Shown here: positions 1-8,487 of the stretch, piece after piece
Layout: each line of letters begins with the position of its first letter
Position numbering within the stretch: the stretch's first letter is position 1
DNA from: Photobacterium rosenbergii
GTDB lineage: Bacteria; Pseudomonadota; Gammaproteobacteria; Enterobacterales; Vibrionaceae
Direction of reading: 5' to 3'
Length of the DNA stretch: 64,000 nucleotides
Assembly: GCF_003026455.1 (NCBI RefSeq)
Contig: NZ_PYMB01000003.1
Span: 186,001-250,000 of the forward strand
Notes under the pieces: model-generated
What the model was told of the DNA's origin: nothing
The model's input: only the letters and a program-made list of their open reading frames with translations
Databases searched by the model: none
Position numbers and translations under genes: made by a program

Positions 1-288
1 AGCGTTTTTTTCCAATTTCTCAGACTATTTTTACACTCACATATCTTTGTTTTATGACAGTCAATATAACGAGTTAACACTAAGTAAAATTAAGCTTATA
101 AATCAATAAGTAACCTAGGTTAATGCTGAGGCGTAACCTATTAATCATAGTGTATTCAGACAGGTTGGTTAATTCGCCAACAAAAATCACACTATGGCAG
201 CAGAGGCTGTTTTACTACCAAAGTTTCTCTATCGTGCCTAACTAGCGTACAATCACTGGCCAAGTGTGTAATAGTTAGTGAAATACAA
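1..288. other. Upstream region, no gene seen
   Basis: The first bases are a T-rich run that could be the tail of a terminator belonging to a gene outside the window. The rest is AT-rich and presumably holds the promoter of the membrane-protein operon that starts at 289. I see no convincing ORF or structured element here. Confidence 0.4.
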
Positions 289-1089
289 ATGAATAACAAA
301 ACATTCCAAGTTGGCGGTTCAATCGAAAGAGCATTGAAGGGTGAGAGCGAACTTCAGTCTCTGTCAGTGCTTCAAGAGGCCTGGAAGATCACAGCCAAGA
401 ATTTTCTGACTTTCTTGCCAGCTGTTATTGGTTTGTTTCTGGCCCAAGTTGCCTTGCTTCTTCTTGGACTCCAAGTTCAATTAGGCAGTGCTGCAACATT
501 CTTCGATGCCATTATTACTGGCGGGGAGATATCTGCTTCTGTCATTGAGGCGGGCTACATGGCAAATTTCTGGTCTGATGTTTTGAGCGCACCGCTATTG
601 GCAGGTGTGAGCTTGATGGCATTGAACCATGCGGTAGGTTTACCGAGCAAACCAAGTTACTTGGTTAAAGGCTTCCCTTTTGCTTTGGTGTCTATTATTA
701 CCGTTTTGCTAAGTGCATCCCTGCAGGGCATAGCCAATGCAATTTTCCCGATTCTGGGTATGCTGCTTTCTATGGGTTTTAGCCTAGCCATTATGCTGGT
801 ATGTGAAAAACGTTTGTCACCATTGAAAGCAATTCAGTTTTCACTGGTCGCAACTTTACGTAAACTATTGCCGATGACAGCAATTTTCATTGTCATCCTA
901 ACAATGTTTATTATTTCATTTGCCACTGCTGGCATCGGTTTAATTTGGACAATCCCATTCTTCTTCAATGTGAAAGCCATTATTTACCGAAACCTATTTG
1001 GCGTGTCGCTGCATGTCACAACGGTTCAGAAAGGCCAAGACGATAACGACCAAAACCAGCAGGGGGATCCAAAGGTTTTTGACGCGTGA
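289..1089 (+). CDS. Polytopic inner-membrane protein, unknown function
   Basis: A 266-residue protein with about five to six hydrophobic segments (roughly residues 38-62, 100-118, 125-150, 152-172, 195-240) and a short polar, Gln/Asp-rich C-terminal tail. I do not recognise a family; the layout resembles small DUF-type membrane proteins rather than a transporter with known motifs. Its stop codon overlaps the GTG start of the following lipoprotein gene, so the two are translationally coupled, and a third exported protein follows 3 bp later. The operon therefore probably serves the cell envelope. The start is the first ATG of the frame. Confidence 0.7.
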   Translation: MNNKTFQVGGSIERALKGESELQSLSVLQEAWKITAKNFLTFLPAVIGLFLAQVALLLLGLQVQLGSAATFFDAIITGGEISASVIEAGYMANFWSDVLSAPLLAGVSLMALNHAVGLPSKPSYLVKGFPFALVSIITVLLSASLQGIANAIFPILGMLLSMGFSLAIMLVCEKRLSPLKAIQFSLVATLRKLLPMTAIFIVILTMFIISFATAGIGLIWTIPFFFNVKAIIYRNLFGVSLHVTTVQKGQDDNDQNQQGDPKVFDA

Positions 1090-1874
1090 TAAAAAATATA
1101 ACAACCAGTAAAGTTGCCATTCTTGCATTTGTCAGTGGATTGACAGCATGTGGTGAAATACCTTCTCAAAGCTCTAGCGATGAGGCCCCAGCGGCCTCAT
1201 CACAAAGTTCCAAGCCTGATTTCTCCCAAATAGCCGATGTTAATCAAAAGAAAGCTGCTTTCTTTGATTTTCTACGTCCTGCGGTTGAACATGAAAACCA
1301 ACGGGTTGAGAAAGAGCGTCTCTTCTTAGAGGCTATCAAATCAGCCGTCTCCTCCGGTGAGGCGCTTTCAAGCGATCAATTTAACTACGCAGAAAAGTTG
1401 GCTGACACCTATAAGGTCACACTCAATGAGCAGGGAGTGACCGCCGAGTGGTTGACTGCCATGTTAAACCGAGTAGATGTTATTCCAGAATCACTTGTTT
1501 TAAGCCAGGCCGCCAATGAATCAGGGTGGGGAACATCACGATTTGCGGTGGAAGGAAATAACTATTTTGGTCAATGGTGTTATCGTAAGGGCTGCGGTTT
1601 AGTCCCTAACGCCCGAGATGATGGCGCGAGCCATGAAGTGGCTGTCTTTGCATCACCGTATTTGTCAGTGCAAGCGTACTTCATGAATGTTAACACCAAT
1701 CGAGCTTATCAGGACCTGCGTGATATCCGCGCTGCCCAACGATTGACCGGAGAGGTGATTGAAGGGACTAAACTAGCAGAAGGGCTGAGCCGTTACTCAG
1801 AACGTGGTCAGGCATATGTCGATGAGATACAAGCCATGATCAAGCATAACAATCAATATTGGCGCCAAGGATAA
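1086..1874 (+). CDS. Bax-like glucosaminidase-domain lipoprotein
   Basis: A 262-residue protein. The N-terminus has a lipobox (Leu-Thr-Ala-Cys, Cys about residue 22) followed by a Ser/Gln-rich linker, so it is predicted to be a lipoprotein. Residues about 120-255 match the glucosaminidase (GH73-like, Bax) fold: LSQAANESGWGTSRFA contains the expected catalytic Glu, followed by the typical NYFGQWCY segment. Such proteins cleave the glycan strands of peptidoglycan. Translation starts at a GTG that overlaps the preceding stop codon, and the next gene begins 3 bp after the stop, indicating one operon. Family assignment is strong; the exact substrate and physiological role are inferred. Confidence 0.85.
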   Translation: MIKNITTSKVAILAFVSGLTACGEIPSQSSSDEAPAASSQSSKPDFSQIADVNQKKAAFFDFLRPAVEHENQRVEKERLFLEAIKSAVSSGEALSSDQFNYAEKLADTYKVTLNEQGVTAEWLTAMLNRVDVIPESLVLSQAANESGWGTSRFAVEGNNYFGQWCYRKGCGLVPNARDDGASHEVAVFASPYLSVQAYFMNVNTNRAYQDLRDIRAAQRLTGEVIEGTKLAEGLSRYSERGQAYVDEIQAMIKHNNQYWRQG

Positions 1875-1877
1875 AGG

Positions 1878-2486
1878 ATGAAGTTGACCTATTGGCTTTT
1901 GGCTGGCTTATTTGCCAGTACATCACTCTATGCTCAGGAAGCAGCAGCGCAGAACATAGAAATGCGTTACAGCACACTCTACAGCAAGCTCAAGCAGAAT
2001 GTGAAAGAAGGGCATGATGATGTAAAAATTGCATTGTTCCTTCTTAACCAGCAAGACGGCAGCGTCTGTCAGATCCATGAAGGGTCTATGCGCAAGGACA
2101 AGCATTTCGAACAACTTGTCATTCCAACCAATAACGAATTGTCTGTTCCCGTCGACAGCAACTTGCGCCAGGCTAACCCTGATGTCACTTTCGTCATCGA
2201 TGATGGCATTACCTGTGATGTGTCTATGCAGGTCATTGCGAAGAAAGATTACGGTACGTCTATAGATCAATCAGAAGTTGCCAAGCTCGTCCCTCAAATG
2301 AACCAGATGCTGTCTGATTTAGGTGGCATGTTCTCCGGTTGGTTCATGCCGGACGTTGAAGGTGTTGTTGTTCACTTTGGTAATGGTGAGACACAAGTTA
2401 TCGAACTTTCCTCCCTTGCCGATGACCAATCAGTCAGTTTTGCACAGCCAGCAGTAAAAGTGACACCTTGGATCCCTCAAGCCTGA
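1878..2486 (+). CDS. Exported DUF2987-type protein
   Basis: A 202-residue protein with a clear N-terminal signal peptide (hydrophobic residues 5-18, cleavage probably near SLYAQ). The remainder resembles the DUF2987 family found in Vibrio and relatives, whose function is unknown. Two cysteines (in SVCQI and ITCDV) could form a periplasmic disulfide. It is the last gene of a three-gene envelope operon with the membrane protein and glucosaminidase lipoprotein; a strong hairpin terminator follows. Family recall is moderate; export is read directly from the sequence. Confidence 0.75.
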   Translation: MKLTYWLLAGLFASTSLYAQEAAAQNIEMRYSTLYSKLKQNVKEGHDDVKIALFLLNQQDGSVCQIHEGSMRKDKHFEQLVIPTNNELSVPVDSNLRQANPDVTFVIDDGITCDVSMQVIAKKDYGTSIDQSEVAKLVPQMNQMLSDLGGMFSGWFMPDVEGVVVHFGNGETQVIELSSLADDQSVSFAQPAVKVTPWIPQA

Positions 2487-2510
2487 TTTAAAACATCGCC
2501 TCAATAAAGA

Positions 2511-2538
2511 AAGCCCGGATACTAATCCGGGCTTTTTA
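2511..2538. terminator. Bidirectional Rho-independent terminator
   Basis: A perfect 10-bp stem (AAGCCCGGAT / ATCCGGGCTT) with a 4-nt loop, A-rich before and T-rich after. It sits between two convergent genes and can serve both. Confidence 0.9.
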
Positions 2539-2553
2539 TAAATAGAAGGAAAG

Positions 2554-2955
2554 TTAAACATTTAAATCACTATTTTTGGCTTTGATTCTGATACCTCCTT
2601 TTTGATGTTCGGTCACTTTGATTCCATCTGATGTTTCGTAAGAGATATACAACTTGGCGTTGTCATTGCACCACTTCGACACTTGAGAAGTAAGTAAAGA
2701 GTTGGGTAAGTAACGAGATTGGCAGCATTGAGTAAAATTAAGCTTCGCCTGACGCTTGAACTCCGAAGCAATACGAGGGTAGAACAAATCTAGCTTTTCA
2801 TTTCCATCTTTATTGCAGAAGTGTAAGTTTGCTTTTAATTGTCCTTTTCTATATCTCAGTTTGAGCTTGGCTGGAATATTATCGTTGATAACAGGTATTT
2901 GAACATCCAAAGTTTTTTCAATGGGTTCATGCGGTAGAAATAGATTTGTCAGCAT
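2554..2955 (-). CDS. Hypothetical protein (133 aa)
   Basis: I do not recognise this protein. The start at 2955 (MLTNLFLP) is chosen because an excellent AAGGAGG ribosome-binding site lies 4-5 bases before it; the longer frame starting upstream at 2988 has none. The product is basic and mostly beta-like, has several cysteines (HFCNK, TQCCQS, KWCND) and no signal peptide or membrane segment. It is monocistronic, convergent to the upstream operon and shares its terminator. Confidence 0.6.
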   Translation of the reverse strand: MLTNLFLPHEPIEKTLDVQIPVINDNIPAKLKLRYRKGQLKANLHFCNKDGNEKLDLFYPRIASEFKRQAKLNFTQCCQSRYLPNSLLTSQVSKWCNDNAKLYISYETSDGIKVTEHQKGGIRIKAKNSDLNV

Positions 2956-3398
2956 AAGACCTCCTTGGTTTAAATTCATCTTATGCACTATTTGAGAAAA
3001 TATTTTCTACCAATGTCACACATACTGAATGGCGGCTAAATAAGATGTGAGTTCTATAGCGGCTGATCAACATTTTACATTTCCACACACTTTAACTTCG
3101 GCTTCACCGAGGTGACGATCAGGCTCAGTCGAATTATTCATCGCCAAAGTAGCTTGCATGTGAATCATTCACACAGCATTAACTCACGAAGACGGTCTTG
3201 GCAGTTTATAAGCAAACTAATTGTTGATTTGTTAATCAAAAATACCGAGTTTGGTGTGATTTGCGTTAAAAAAATTGGTCAGTGCTCTAACTAATCTCCA
3301 CTTAATGCACAAAAAACTGATTCATCGCAATTCATTTAGTTGCTCCTATCAGGATACTTGCTGGGAATATTAACTGAATTGATCAAAATGAGTGGGAC
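2956..3398. other. Long intergenic region upstream of pepT
   Basis: No convincing gene. A 60-codon frame on the plus strand (3112-3294) has no ribosome-binding site and an odd composition, so I leave it out. The region holds the pepT promoter and one notable inverted repeat, TTGATTTGTTAATCAA at 3224-3239. It resembles an FNR/CRP-type half-site pair but has a 6-bp instead of 4-bp spacer for FNR. Confidence 0.4.
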
Positions 3399-4631
3399 AT
3401 GGATAACTTAATTGAGCGTTTTCTACGATACGTAAGCTTTGAAACTCAATCTAACCCAGCCAATGCCCACTGCCCAAGTACTGAAGGGCAGCGTGTATTA
3501 GCTCAACAACTGAAAGAAGAGCTCGATGAGCTCGGGCTTTCAGATGTCACACTGGATGACAATGGTTACCTGACTGCACGATTACCTTCAAACGTGGACT
3601 ACGACGTACCGGCAATTGGCTTTATTGCCCATATGGATACAGCGCCAGATGCGTCAGGCAAAGATGTGAAGCCTCAAATCGTTGAGAACTACCAAGGCGG
3701 TGATATCGCCCTTGGTATTGGAGATGAAGTACTTTCACCTATTCAATACCCAGATCTGAACAAGCTACACGGCCATAACCTGATCACCACTGACGGTACC
3801 ACTCTACTAGGTGCTGATAACAAAGCCGGTATTGCCGAAATTATTACTGCGGTTGCTCACCTAAAAGCGAAGCCTGAAATTCCACATGGCGATATTTGCA
3901 TTGGTTTTACTCCAGATGAAGAGATTGGTCGCGGTGCCAACCTGTTTGATGTAGAAAAATTTGGTGCGAAATGGGCTTACACTATCGATGGTGGCCCAGT
4001 GGGTGAATTGGAGTACGAAAACTTTAATGCCACTTCTGCAGATGTTATCTGTCACGGTATCAATGTTCACCCAGGTACAGCCAAGAACAAGATGGTTAAC
4101 GCCATGAACATCGCAGCGCAGTTCCAGTTGATGATGCCGGCTGAAGAAACACCAGAATGTACAGAAGGCTACGAAGGCTTCTACCACCTTAAATCTATGG
4201 AGCCAGCGGTTGCCCGTACCGAACTTGGCTACATTATCCGCGACTTCGACCGTGAAGGCTTGGAGCGCCGTAAAGCCTTCATGCAAGCTAAAGTCGATGA
4301 ACTGAACAGCCAGTTGAAGAAAGGCCGTGTTGAGCTTGTTTTGACTGATTGCTACAACAACATGCGTGAAATGGTTGAGCCTCATCCGCACATTATTGAG
4401 TTTGCCAAGCAAGCGATGATTGAATGTGATGTACAGCCATTGATCAAACCTATCCGTGGTGGTACTGATGGTGCACGTCTGTCATTTATGGGACTTCCTT
4501 GCCCGAACATTTTCACCGGTGGCTACAATTTCCATGGCATCCATGAATTCATCACGATTGAAGGAATGGAGCAGGCTGTTAAGGTTATTGTGAAGATTGC
4601 CGAGAACACTGCGAAAAGTACGCAGGCTTAA
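3399..4631 (+). CDS. pepT: Peptidase T (tripeptide aminopeptidase)
   Basis: A 410-residue M20B zinc aminopeptidase, the normal family length. It removes the N-terminal residue from tripeptides in the cytoplasm. The metal-binding and catalytic motifs are present: HMDTAPD (His and Asp), GADNKAG (bridging Asp), TPDEEIGRG (catalytic and ligand Glu pair) and the [10 protein letters not shown] segment near the C-terminus, which ends with a HEF motif. It is monocistronic, with a terminator 35 bp after the stop. In Salmonella pepT is induced anaerobically by FNR; a comparable site is not clear here. Confidence 0.95.
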   Translation: MDNLIERFLRYVSFETQSNPANAHCPSTEGQRVLAQQLKEELDELGLSDVTLDDNGYLTARLPSNVDYDVPAIGFIAHMDTAPDASGKDVKPQIVENYQGGDIALGIGDEVLSPIQYPDLNKLHGHNLITTDGTTLLGADNKAGIAEIITAVAHLKAKPEIPHGDICIGFTPDEEIGRGANLFDVEKFGAKWAYTIDGGPVGELEYENFNATSADVICHGINVHPGTAKNKMVNAMNIAAQFQLMMPAEETPECTEGYEGFYHLKSMEPAVARTELGYIIRDFDREGLERRKAFMQAKVDELNSQLKKGRVELVLTDCYNNMREMVEPHPHIIEFAKQAMIECDVQPLIKPIRGGTDGARLSFMGLPCPNIFTGGYNFHGIHEFITIEGMEQAVKVIVKIAENTAKSTQA

Positions 4632-4665
4632 GCTTACCTCTTCAACCCTGTGTGTAGGTAAATGT

Positions 4666-4695
4666 AATACCCAGCAAAGGCTGGGTATTTTTTTA
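4666..4695 (+). terminator. Rho-independent terminator of pepT
   Basis: Stem AATACCCAGC / GCTGGGTATT with a 4-nt AAAG loop followed by a run of seven or more T. Confidence 0.92.
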
Positions 4696-4753
4696 TCTGA
4701 TGCTTAAATATGAACAAGTCCTTAGTGGTTGCTTTAAAACAAACATGCTAACA

Positions 4754-4771
4754 TTGTCCATATATGGACAA
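4754..4771. promoter_or_regulatory. 18-bp palindrome, probable toxin-antitoxin operator
   Basis: TTGTCCATATATGGACAA is a perfect 18-bp palindrome ending 14 bp before the antitoxin start codon. Its place suggests the binding site through which the Xre-type antitoxin represses its own operon; this is inferred from the palindrome and from how TA operons generally work. Confidence 0.7.
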
Positions 4772-4785
4772 ATGGAGTGGTGGTA

Positions 4786-5190
4786 ATGAATACAGCCCAA
4801 GCCAATCAATCCCAGCAACTTGCTCAGGCGGGAAATACCGTCTTGCCCGTTGTATTTAACATTCTTGATAAATGGTCATGTAGTCAAAGTCAGCAAATGG
4901 CACTGCTTGGATTAAGCAGCCGCTCAACGCTGAACAAGTACCGTACGCATCCAGAGTCAGCCAAAGTCTCGAAAGATCTATTGGAAAGAATGAGTTATAT
5001 CCTTAATATCCATAAGTGCCTGCGCATCATGTTCACTGCGGAAGAGAGTGTATATAACTGGGTACAAAGACCGAATAGCCATCCATTCTTTGCTGGTCGT
5101 TCGGCGATGGAAATTATGTGTCAGGGAAAAGTTGTTGACCTTTATCAAGTCGCGACACGGCTCAATGCGTGGCGAGGCGGACAATCATAA
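4786..5190 (+). CDS. Xre/MbcA/ParS-family antitoxin
   Basis: A 134-residue protein. The N-terminal half contains a helix-turn-helix-like region (MALLGLSSRSTLNKYRTH), and the C-terminal half (about residues 70-130) matches the MbcA/ParS toxin-binding domain (FFAGRSAMEIM followed by VVDLYQVATRLNAWRGG). The ATG at 4786 is chosen because GGAG lies 8 bases before it; two GTG codons just upstream are possible alternatives. It directly abuts the RES-domain toxin gene (stop codon then ATG), the standard order for this type II toxin-antitoxin module. It neutralises the toxin and probably represses the operon through the upstream palindrome. Confidence 0.88.
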   Translation: MNTAQANQSQQLAQAGNTVLPVVFNILDKWSCSQSQQMALLGLSSRSTLNKYRTHPESAKVSKDLLERMSYILNIHKCLRIMFTAEESVYNWVQRPNSHPFFAGRSAMEIMCQGKVVDLYQVATRLNAWRGGQS

Positions 5191-5886
5191 ATGGACATTA
5201 AATTCAATGATATGAACAAGGCGTCCTTTTCTGAGCAGCTTTGCTACCGATTGATTCCTTCGAAATATCCGCCAATCAACCTGTATGAAGATGTCGCAGA
5301 CCCGGATCAGCTCGAAGCGATCTTTGCTATTGAAGCCATAACCAACCCAAGGCTTGCCGAAGAAACCGGTGATTTCGGCCGCATACCTCCAGAGGAGAGG
5401 TTAGTCGGGATCCCGCATTGTAGCTATGTGATGGCGGCGTTTACCCATGTAAACCCAGATGGCGCTCGGTTCAATACATCAGATTTCGGTGGTTATTATG
5501 CTTCACCTGAAGTGAACACCGCGATAAAAGAAACCGTTCACCATATGGAGCGGGTAATGGGCTATACCAATGAGCCGGCCCAGGATATTCAGATGCGCTG
5601 TATTGATGCTTGGTTCAACGCAGAGTTAGTAGATTTACGCGAACAACACCTATTAGATTCTACGCTCTATCACCCAACCAATTACATCCATTCTCAGGCA
5701 CTAGCAAGTGAAATCAAAGTCGAAAAAGGGGATGGGATTGTATACCAATCTGTTCGGCACCAAGGCCATGATTGTTATGTTCTGTATAAACCTGTGTTGG
5801 TAAATAAAGTCTGTCAAAGCCGACACTTTACCTATAAGTGGAATGGTGACTCGGTGAACTCGGTCCTTGAACTTAGCTTAATGTAA
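5191..5886 (+). CDS. RES-domain toxin (NAD+ phosphorylase/hydrolase family)
   Basis: A 231-residue RES-family protein. Family hallmarks: an early Tyr-Arg (CYRLIPSKYPP), the RFNTSDFGGYYASPEVNTAIKE block carrying the conserved Arg, Tyr and Glu around the active site, and SQALASEIK...DGIVYQSVR near residues 168-190. Characterised RES toxins (MbcT, Rv1989c type) destroy NAD+. The gene follows its antitoxin with no gap and is followed by its own terminator. The module sits between pepT and unrelated small genes, as expected for a mobile defence or addiction module. Activity and target are inferred from the family. Confidence 0.88.
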   Translation: MDIKFNDMNKASFSEQLCYRLIPSKYPPINLYEDVADPDQLEAIFAIEAITNPRLAEETGDFGRIPPEERLVGIPHCSYVMAAFTHVNPDGARFNTSDFGGYYASPEVNTAIKETVHHMERVMGYTNEPAQDIQMRCIDAWFNAELVDLREQHLLDSTLYHPTNYIHSQALASEIKVEKGDGIVYQSVRHQGHDCYVLYKPVLVNKVCQSRHFTYKWNGDSVNSVLELSLM

Positions 5887-5890
5887 TAAC

Positions 5891-5925
5891 CAAAGGCACT
5901 TTCCAATCAGTGCCTTTGATGTTTT
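5891..5925 (+). terminator. Rho-independent terminator of the TA operon
   Basis: A 10-bp stem CAAAGGCACT / AGTGCCTTTG with an 8-nt loop, then ATGTTTTTA. It lies between convergent genes and may also act on the minus-strand gene. Confidence 0.85.
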
Positions 5926-5928
5926 TAT

Positions 5929-6204
5929 CTACAACTTTGGTTGATTCTTCACTTCTGGGTGTTTGTCTATTTCATCAACCATCCAATCGTTTAGGTGCTT
6001 TAAGATGGCGAGTACGGCGTGGTCTTTGGTTCCTTTTTCATCTCCTACAATATCTAACTGCTGCTTGGCATGGAGGCCGGTTTGGTCTTCAGCAATATGT
6101 AGCCAATCTGGATGCCAGTAAAAGCTCTTGCCTTGTTTGGTGATCCAGTTATGCACCCCAGATTCTTCACCTTTGTAATCGAGATCGCCAGCCGTATATT
6201 TCAT
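5929..6204 (-). CDS. Hypothetical small protein (91 aa)
   Basis: I do not recognise a family. It is acidic, soluble and rich in Trp/His (HNWITKQGKSFYWHPDWLH), with no signal peptide. The ATG at 6204 follows an AGGAGGCTGAC-type ribosome-binding site, which supports translation. It is monocistronic and convergent with the RES toxin gene. Confidence 0.65.
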   Translation of the reverse strand: MKYTAGDLDYKGEESGVHNWITKQGKSFYWHPDWLHIAEDQTGLHAKQQLDIVGDEKGTKDHAVLAILKHLNDWMVDEIDKHPEVKNQPKL

Positions 6205-6335
6205 TGTCAGCCTCCTAAAGCTAAAGATGTAATGAGTATAAACCGGATCAAGATAATGCGGGCTGGCGCAAAATGGTAAGTGGTGTTTTTTTGTACTGGT
6301 AATCTACCGCCATCAACTAGCGATGAGGAAAAGTT

Positions 6336-6647
6336 ATGTACATTATGAGCAGTATGTCTGAAGCATCATCGAACGGTATCAACGGCACTTTACAGCTTAT
6401 GAAGCTTGAAGCCCAAGAATGGAAGTTACAAGCCGAAGAGTTAAAAGTCAGCCTAAAAGTGGCTGAGTGTAAAGTTGCGCAGAGCACATCGCTTTATAGA
6501 AGGGCTAAGTCCATCGAGGGATTGCAAGGCATCAAAAACGCAACTTTAGAGCATGAAAGGCTAGAGGCCCAACTAAAGTACGCGTTATCAAAGCTAACCA
6601 CAACAAGAGCACAAATCACCTTTTTGAAGAAAGCCGCTAATATTTAG
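6336..6647 (+). CDS. Hypothetical coiled-coil protein (103 aa)
   Basis: A small, highly helical protein. From about residue 20 to the end it is rich in Lys, Glu, Ala and Leu with heptad-like spacing, predicting one long coiled coil. No known domain is recognised. A GAGGAA ribosome-binding site lies ahead of the ATG at 6336; a second ATG three codons later is also possible. The last codons and the stop form the left arm of the terminator hairpin, so gene end and termination signal are fused. Confidence 0.65.
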   Translation: MYIMSSMSEASSNGINGTLQLMKLEAQEWKLQAEELKVSLKVAECKVAQSTSLYRRAKSIEGLQGIKNATLEHERLEAQLKYALSKLTTTRAQITFLKKAANI

Positions 6648-6659
6648 CGGCTTTCTTTT
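6629..6659. terminator. Bidirectional terminator overlapping a CDS end
   Basis: A 12-bp stem GAAAGCCGCTAA / TTAGCGGCTTTC with a 3-nt loop and T-rich flank, between the coiled-coil gene and the convergent M32 carboxypeptidase gene. The left arm includes the final codons of the coiled-coil gene. Confidence 0.88.
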
Positions 6660-6694
6660 CCATTGTATCCTGCTTGGTATTGCTTCAAGCTTCC

Positions 6695-8185
6695 TTATTT
6701 GAGGTAACGCTGCTCAAGGTGCTGCTTGAAATACTTGGCATTCAGCCTTTCACCAGTTGAATCAATCAGTAACTGATCAGTAGAGGCGGTTGAAGCACGT
6801 TTCCAAACGTGACGGTCAAGCCAGTTGAAGATCGGTTGTAAATTGCGTTCACGAACAAGGTTATCAACATTCATCTCTTTGTTGATGGCTGCCATGAATT
6901 GCGCCGCATACATCGCGCCTAAAGTGTACGATGGGAAGTAGCCAAAAGCACCGAAGGTCCAGTGAATATCCTGCATACAGCCGTCTGTGAAATTGCCCTT
7001 AGTGGAAACCCCTAAATATTCGGACATTTTCTTATCCCACAATTCAGGGATATCTTCGATTTCAATTTTGCCCTCAATCAGATCCCGTTCAATCTCATAG
7101 CGCAGAATAACGTGGGCAGGATAGGTGGCCTCGTCGGCATCAACACGAATGTATCCTGGTTTGACTCGGGTGTTGAGCAAGGTCAGGTTCTCAGCTGATA
7201 AAGCTGGGTCATCATTGCGCTGGAATGTCTCAGCGGCAAGCGGGGCAAGGATATCAATGAACAACTCGCTACGTGATAGCTGCATTTCAAAGAACAAGCT
7301 TTGTGATTCATGGATCCCCATGGAACGGGCTTTACCTACCGGTAATCCAGCCCACTTTTCAGGTAAACCTTGCTCATAGCGAGCGTGGCCTGTTTCATGA
7401 ATTACGCCCATCAGAGCGGATGTAAAGTCGGCTTCATCATAACGGGTAGTAATTCGGACGTCAGTAGGCACACCGCCGCAGAAAGGGTGGATACTTTTAT
7501 CCAGTCGGCCGTGGTTAAAATCAAAACCAAGCTTGGTCATCAATGAACGACTTAAGTCTTGTTGTTGCTCTACTGGGAAAGGACCAACCGGTTGAATTGT
7601 CACATCTTGGCTCTGACGTTCCATAATTTGTTGGATCAAATCAGGTAGCCAGCTTTTTACATCACTGAATAGCTCATCAAGTTCGCGGGTCGTCATGCCA
7701 GGCTCGTACAGATCGAGTAGGGCATCGTAACGGCTCAGTCCTGTTGCCTCAGCACGAATTTGCGCTTCCTGCCGAGCCAGTTCGACAACATCCTTTAGGT
7801 TCTGGCTGAAGCCTTGCCAATCATTCTTTTCACGTTGAGTACGCCAAGCATGTTCACATTTAGAGCATGCTAAAGATTTCTGCTCTACCAGTTCAGCCGG
7901 TAAAACATTAGCCTGTTGCCAACTGCGCTTCATTTCATGAAGGCTGATTACCTTTTCAGCATCTAACTCTTCACGCCCGGCTTGTTCAAACCAGTCAGAA
8001 AGCTGTGGTGCAGTTGAAAGCTCATGCTTGATAACGGCAAGCTCTGCAAGTGCTTCAGAGCGAGCTTGGTTACCTCCCTCTGGCATCATGGATGCCTGAT
8101 CCCAGCCACAAATGGCTTCAAGGTGTTCAAGCCGAGAAATCTTCTTATTATGCTGTACTAGTTTTTCATAGAAAGTCATTGTCAT
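6695..8185 (-). CDS. M32 family (Taq-type) metallocarboxypeptidase
   Basis: A 496-residue zinc carboxypeptidase of the expected length for M32. The catalytic HExxH motif is HETGH (His263, Glu264, His267), and the third metal ligand region and other M32 blocks are present (HPFCGG, ITTRYDE, GIHESQSL, DEATYPAHVILRYEIE). These cytoplasmic enzymes trim C-terminal residues from peptides and proteins and are often thermostable. It is monocistronic, with a weak A/G-rich ribosome-binding site ahead of the ATG at 8185. Assignment is secure; no specialised role can be inferred from context. Confidence 0.93.
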   Translation of the reverse strand: MTMTFYEKLVQHNKKISRLEHLEAICGWDQASMMPEGGNQARSEALAELAVIKHELSTAPQLSDWFEQAGREELDAEKVISLHEMKRSWQQANVLPAELVEQKSLACSKCEHAWRTQREKNDWQGFSQNLKDVVELARQEAQIRAEATGLSRYDALLDLYEPGMTTRELDELFSDVKSWLPDLIQQIMERQSQDVTIQPVGPFPVEQQQDLSRSLMTKLGFDFNHGRLDKSIHPFCGGVPTDVRITTRYDEADFTSALMGVIHETGHARYEQGLPEKWAGLPVGKARSMGIHESQSLFFEMQLSRSELFIDILAPLAAETFQRNDDPALSAENLTLLNTRVKPGYIRVDADEATYPAHVILRYEIERDLIEGKIEIEDIPELWDKKMSEYLGVSTKGNFTDGCMQDIHWTFGAFGYFPSYTLGAMYAAQFMAAINKEMNVDNLVRERNLQPIFNWLDRHVWKRASTASTDQLLIDSTGERLNAKYFKQHLEQRYLK

Positions 8186-8487
8186 TCCTTTATGTCGACT
8201 TATCTCTGCCTGAGAAAATATTGCTTTACTTTATCCTAACGGCATTTTTACGCGTGCGCTATGCCTGAATATTGGATTGCAGGTATGAATTGAAGCGATC
8301 AGCATTGAAATACGCGAAGTAAAGCAGGAAAAGTTGCTTGAAATTTTATATCTTGGGTTAAAAAATACACTAACTTAACTGCCAGTTGTAACGGATTTTA
8401 CAATAACGTAAGACTTCGTAAAGCTTACAAGATTTCGTTCTTAGGTTAGATATACTGCTCCCAATAACACCATCGACGGCGAGAATA
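8186..8487. other. Divergent intergenic region
   Basis: About 300 bp between the divergent M32 and D,D-carboxypeptidase genes. It must contain promoters for both. I see no further ORF or strong hairpin. Confidence 0.4.

Noticed and set aside
3224..3239. TTGATTTGTTAATCAA as an FNR box for pepT
   Set aside because: Half-sites are right but the spacer is 6 bp rather than 4; noted only as an inverted repeat.
3112..3294. 60-codon plus-strand frame upstream of pepT
   Set aside because: No ribosome-binding site, unusual composition and no protein-like pattern; treated as promoter region.
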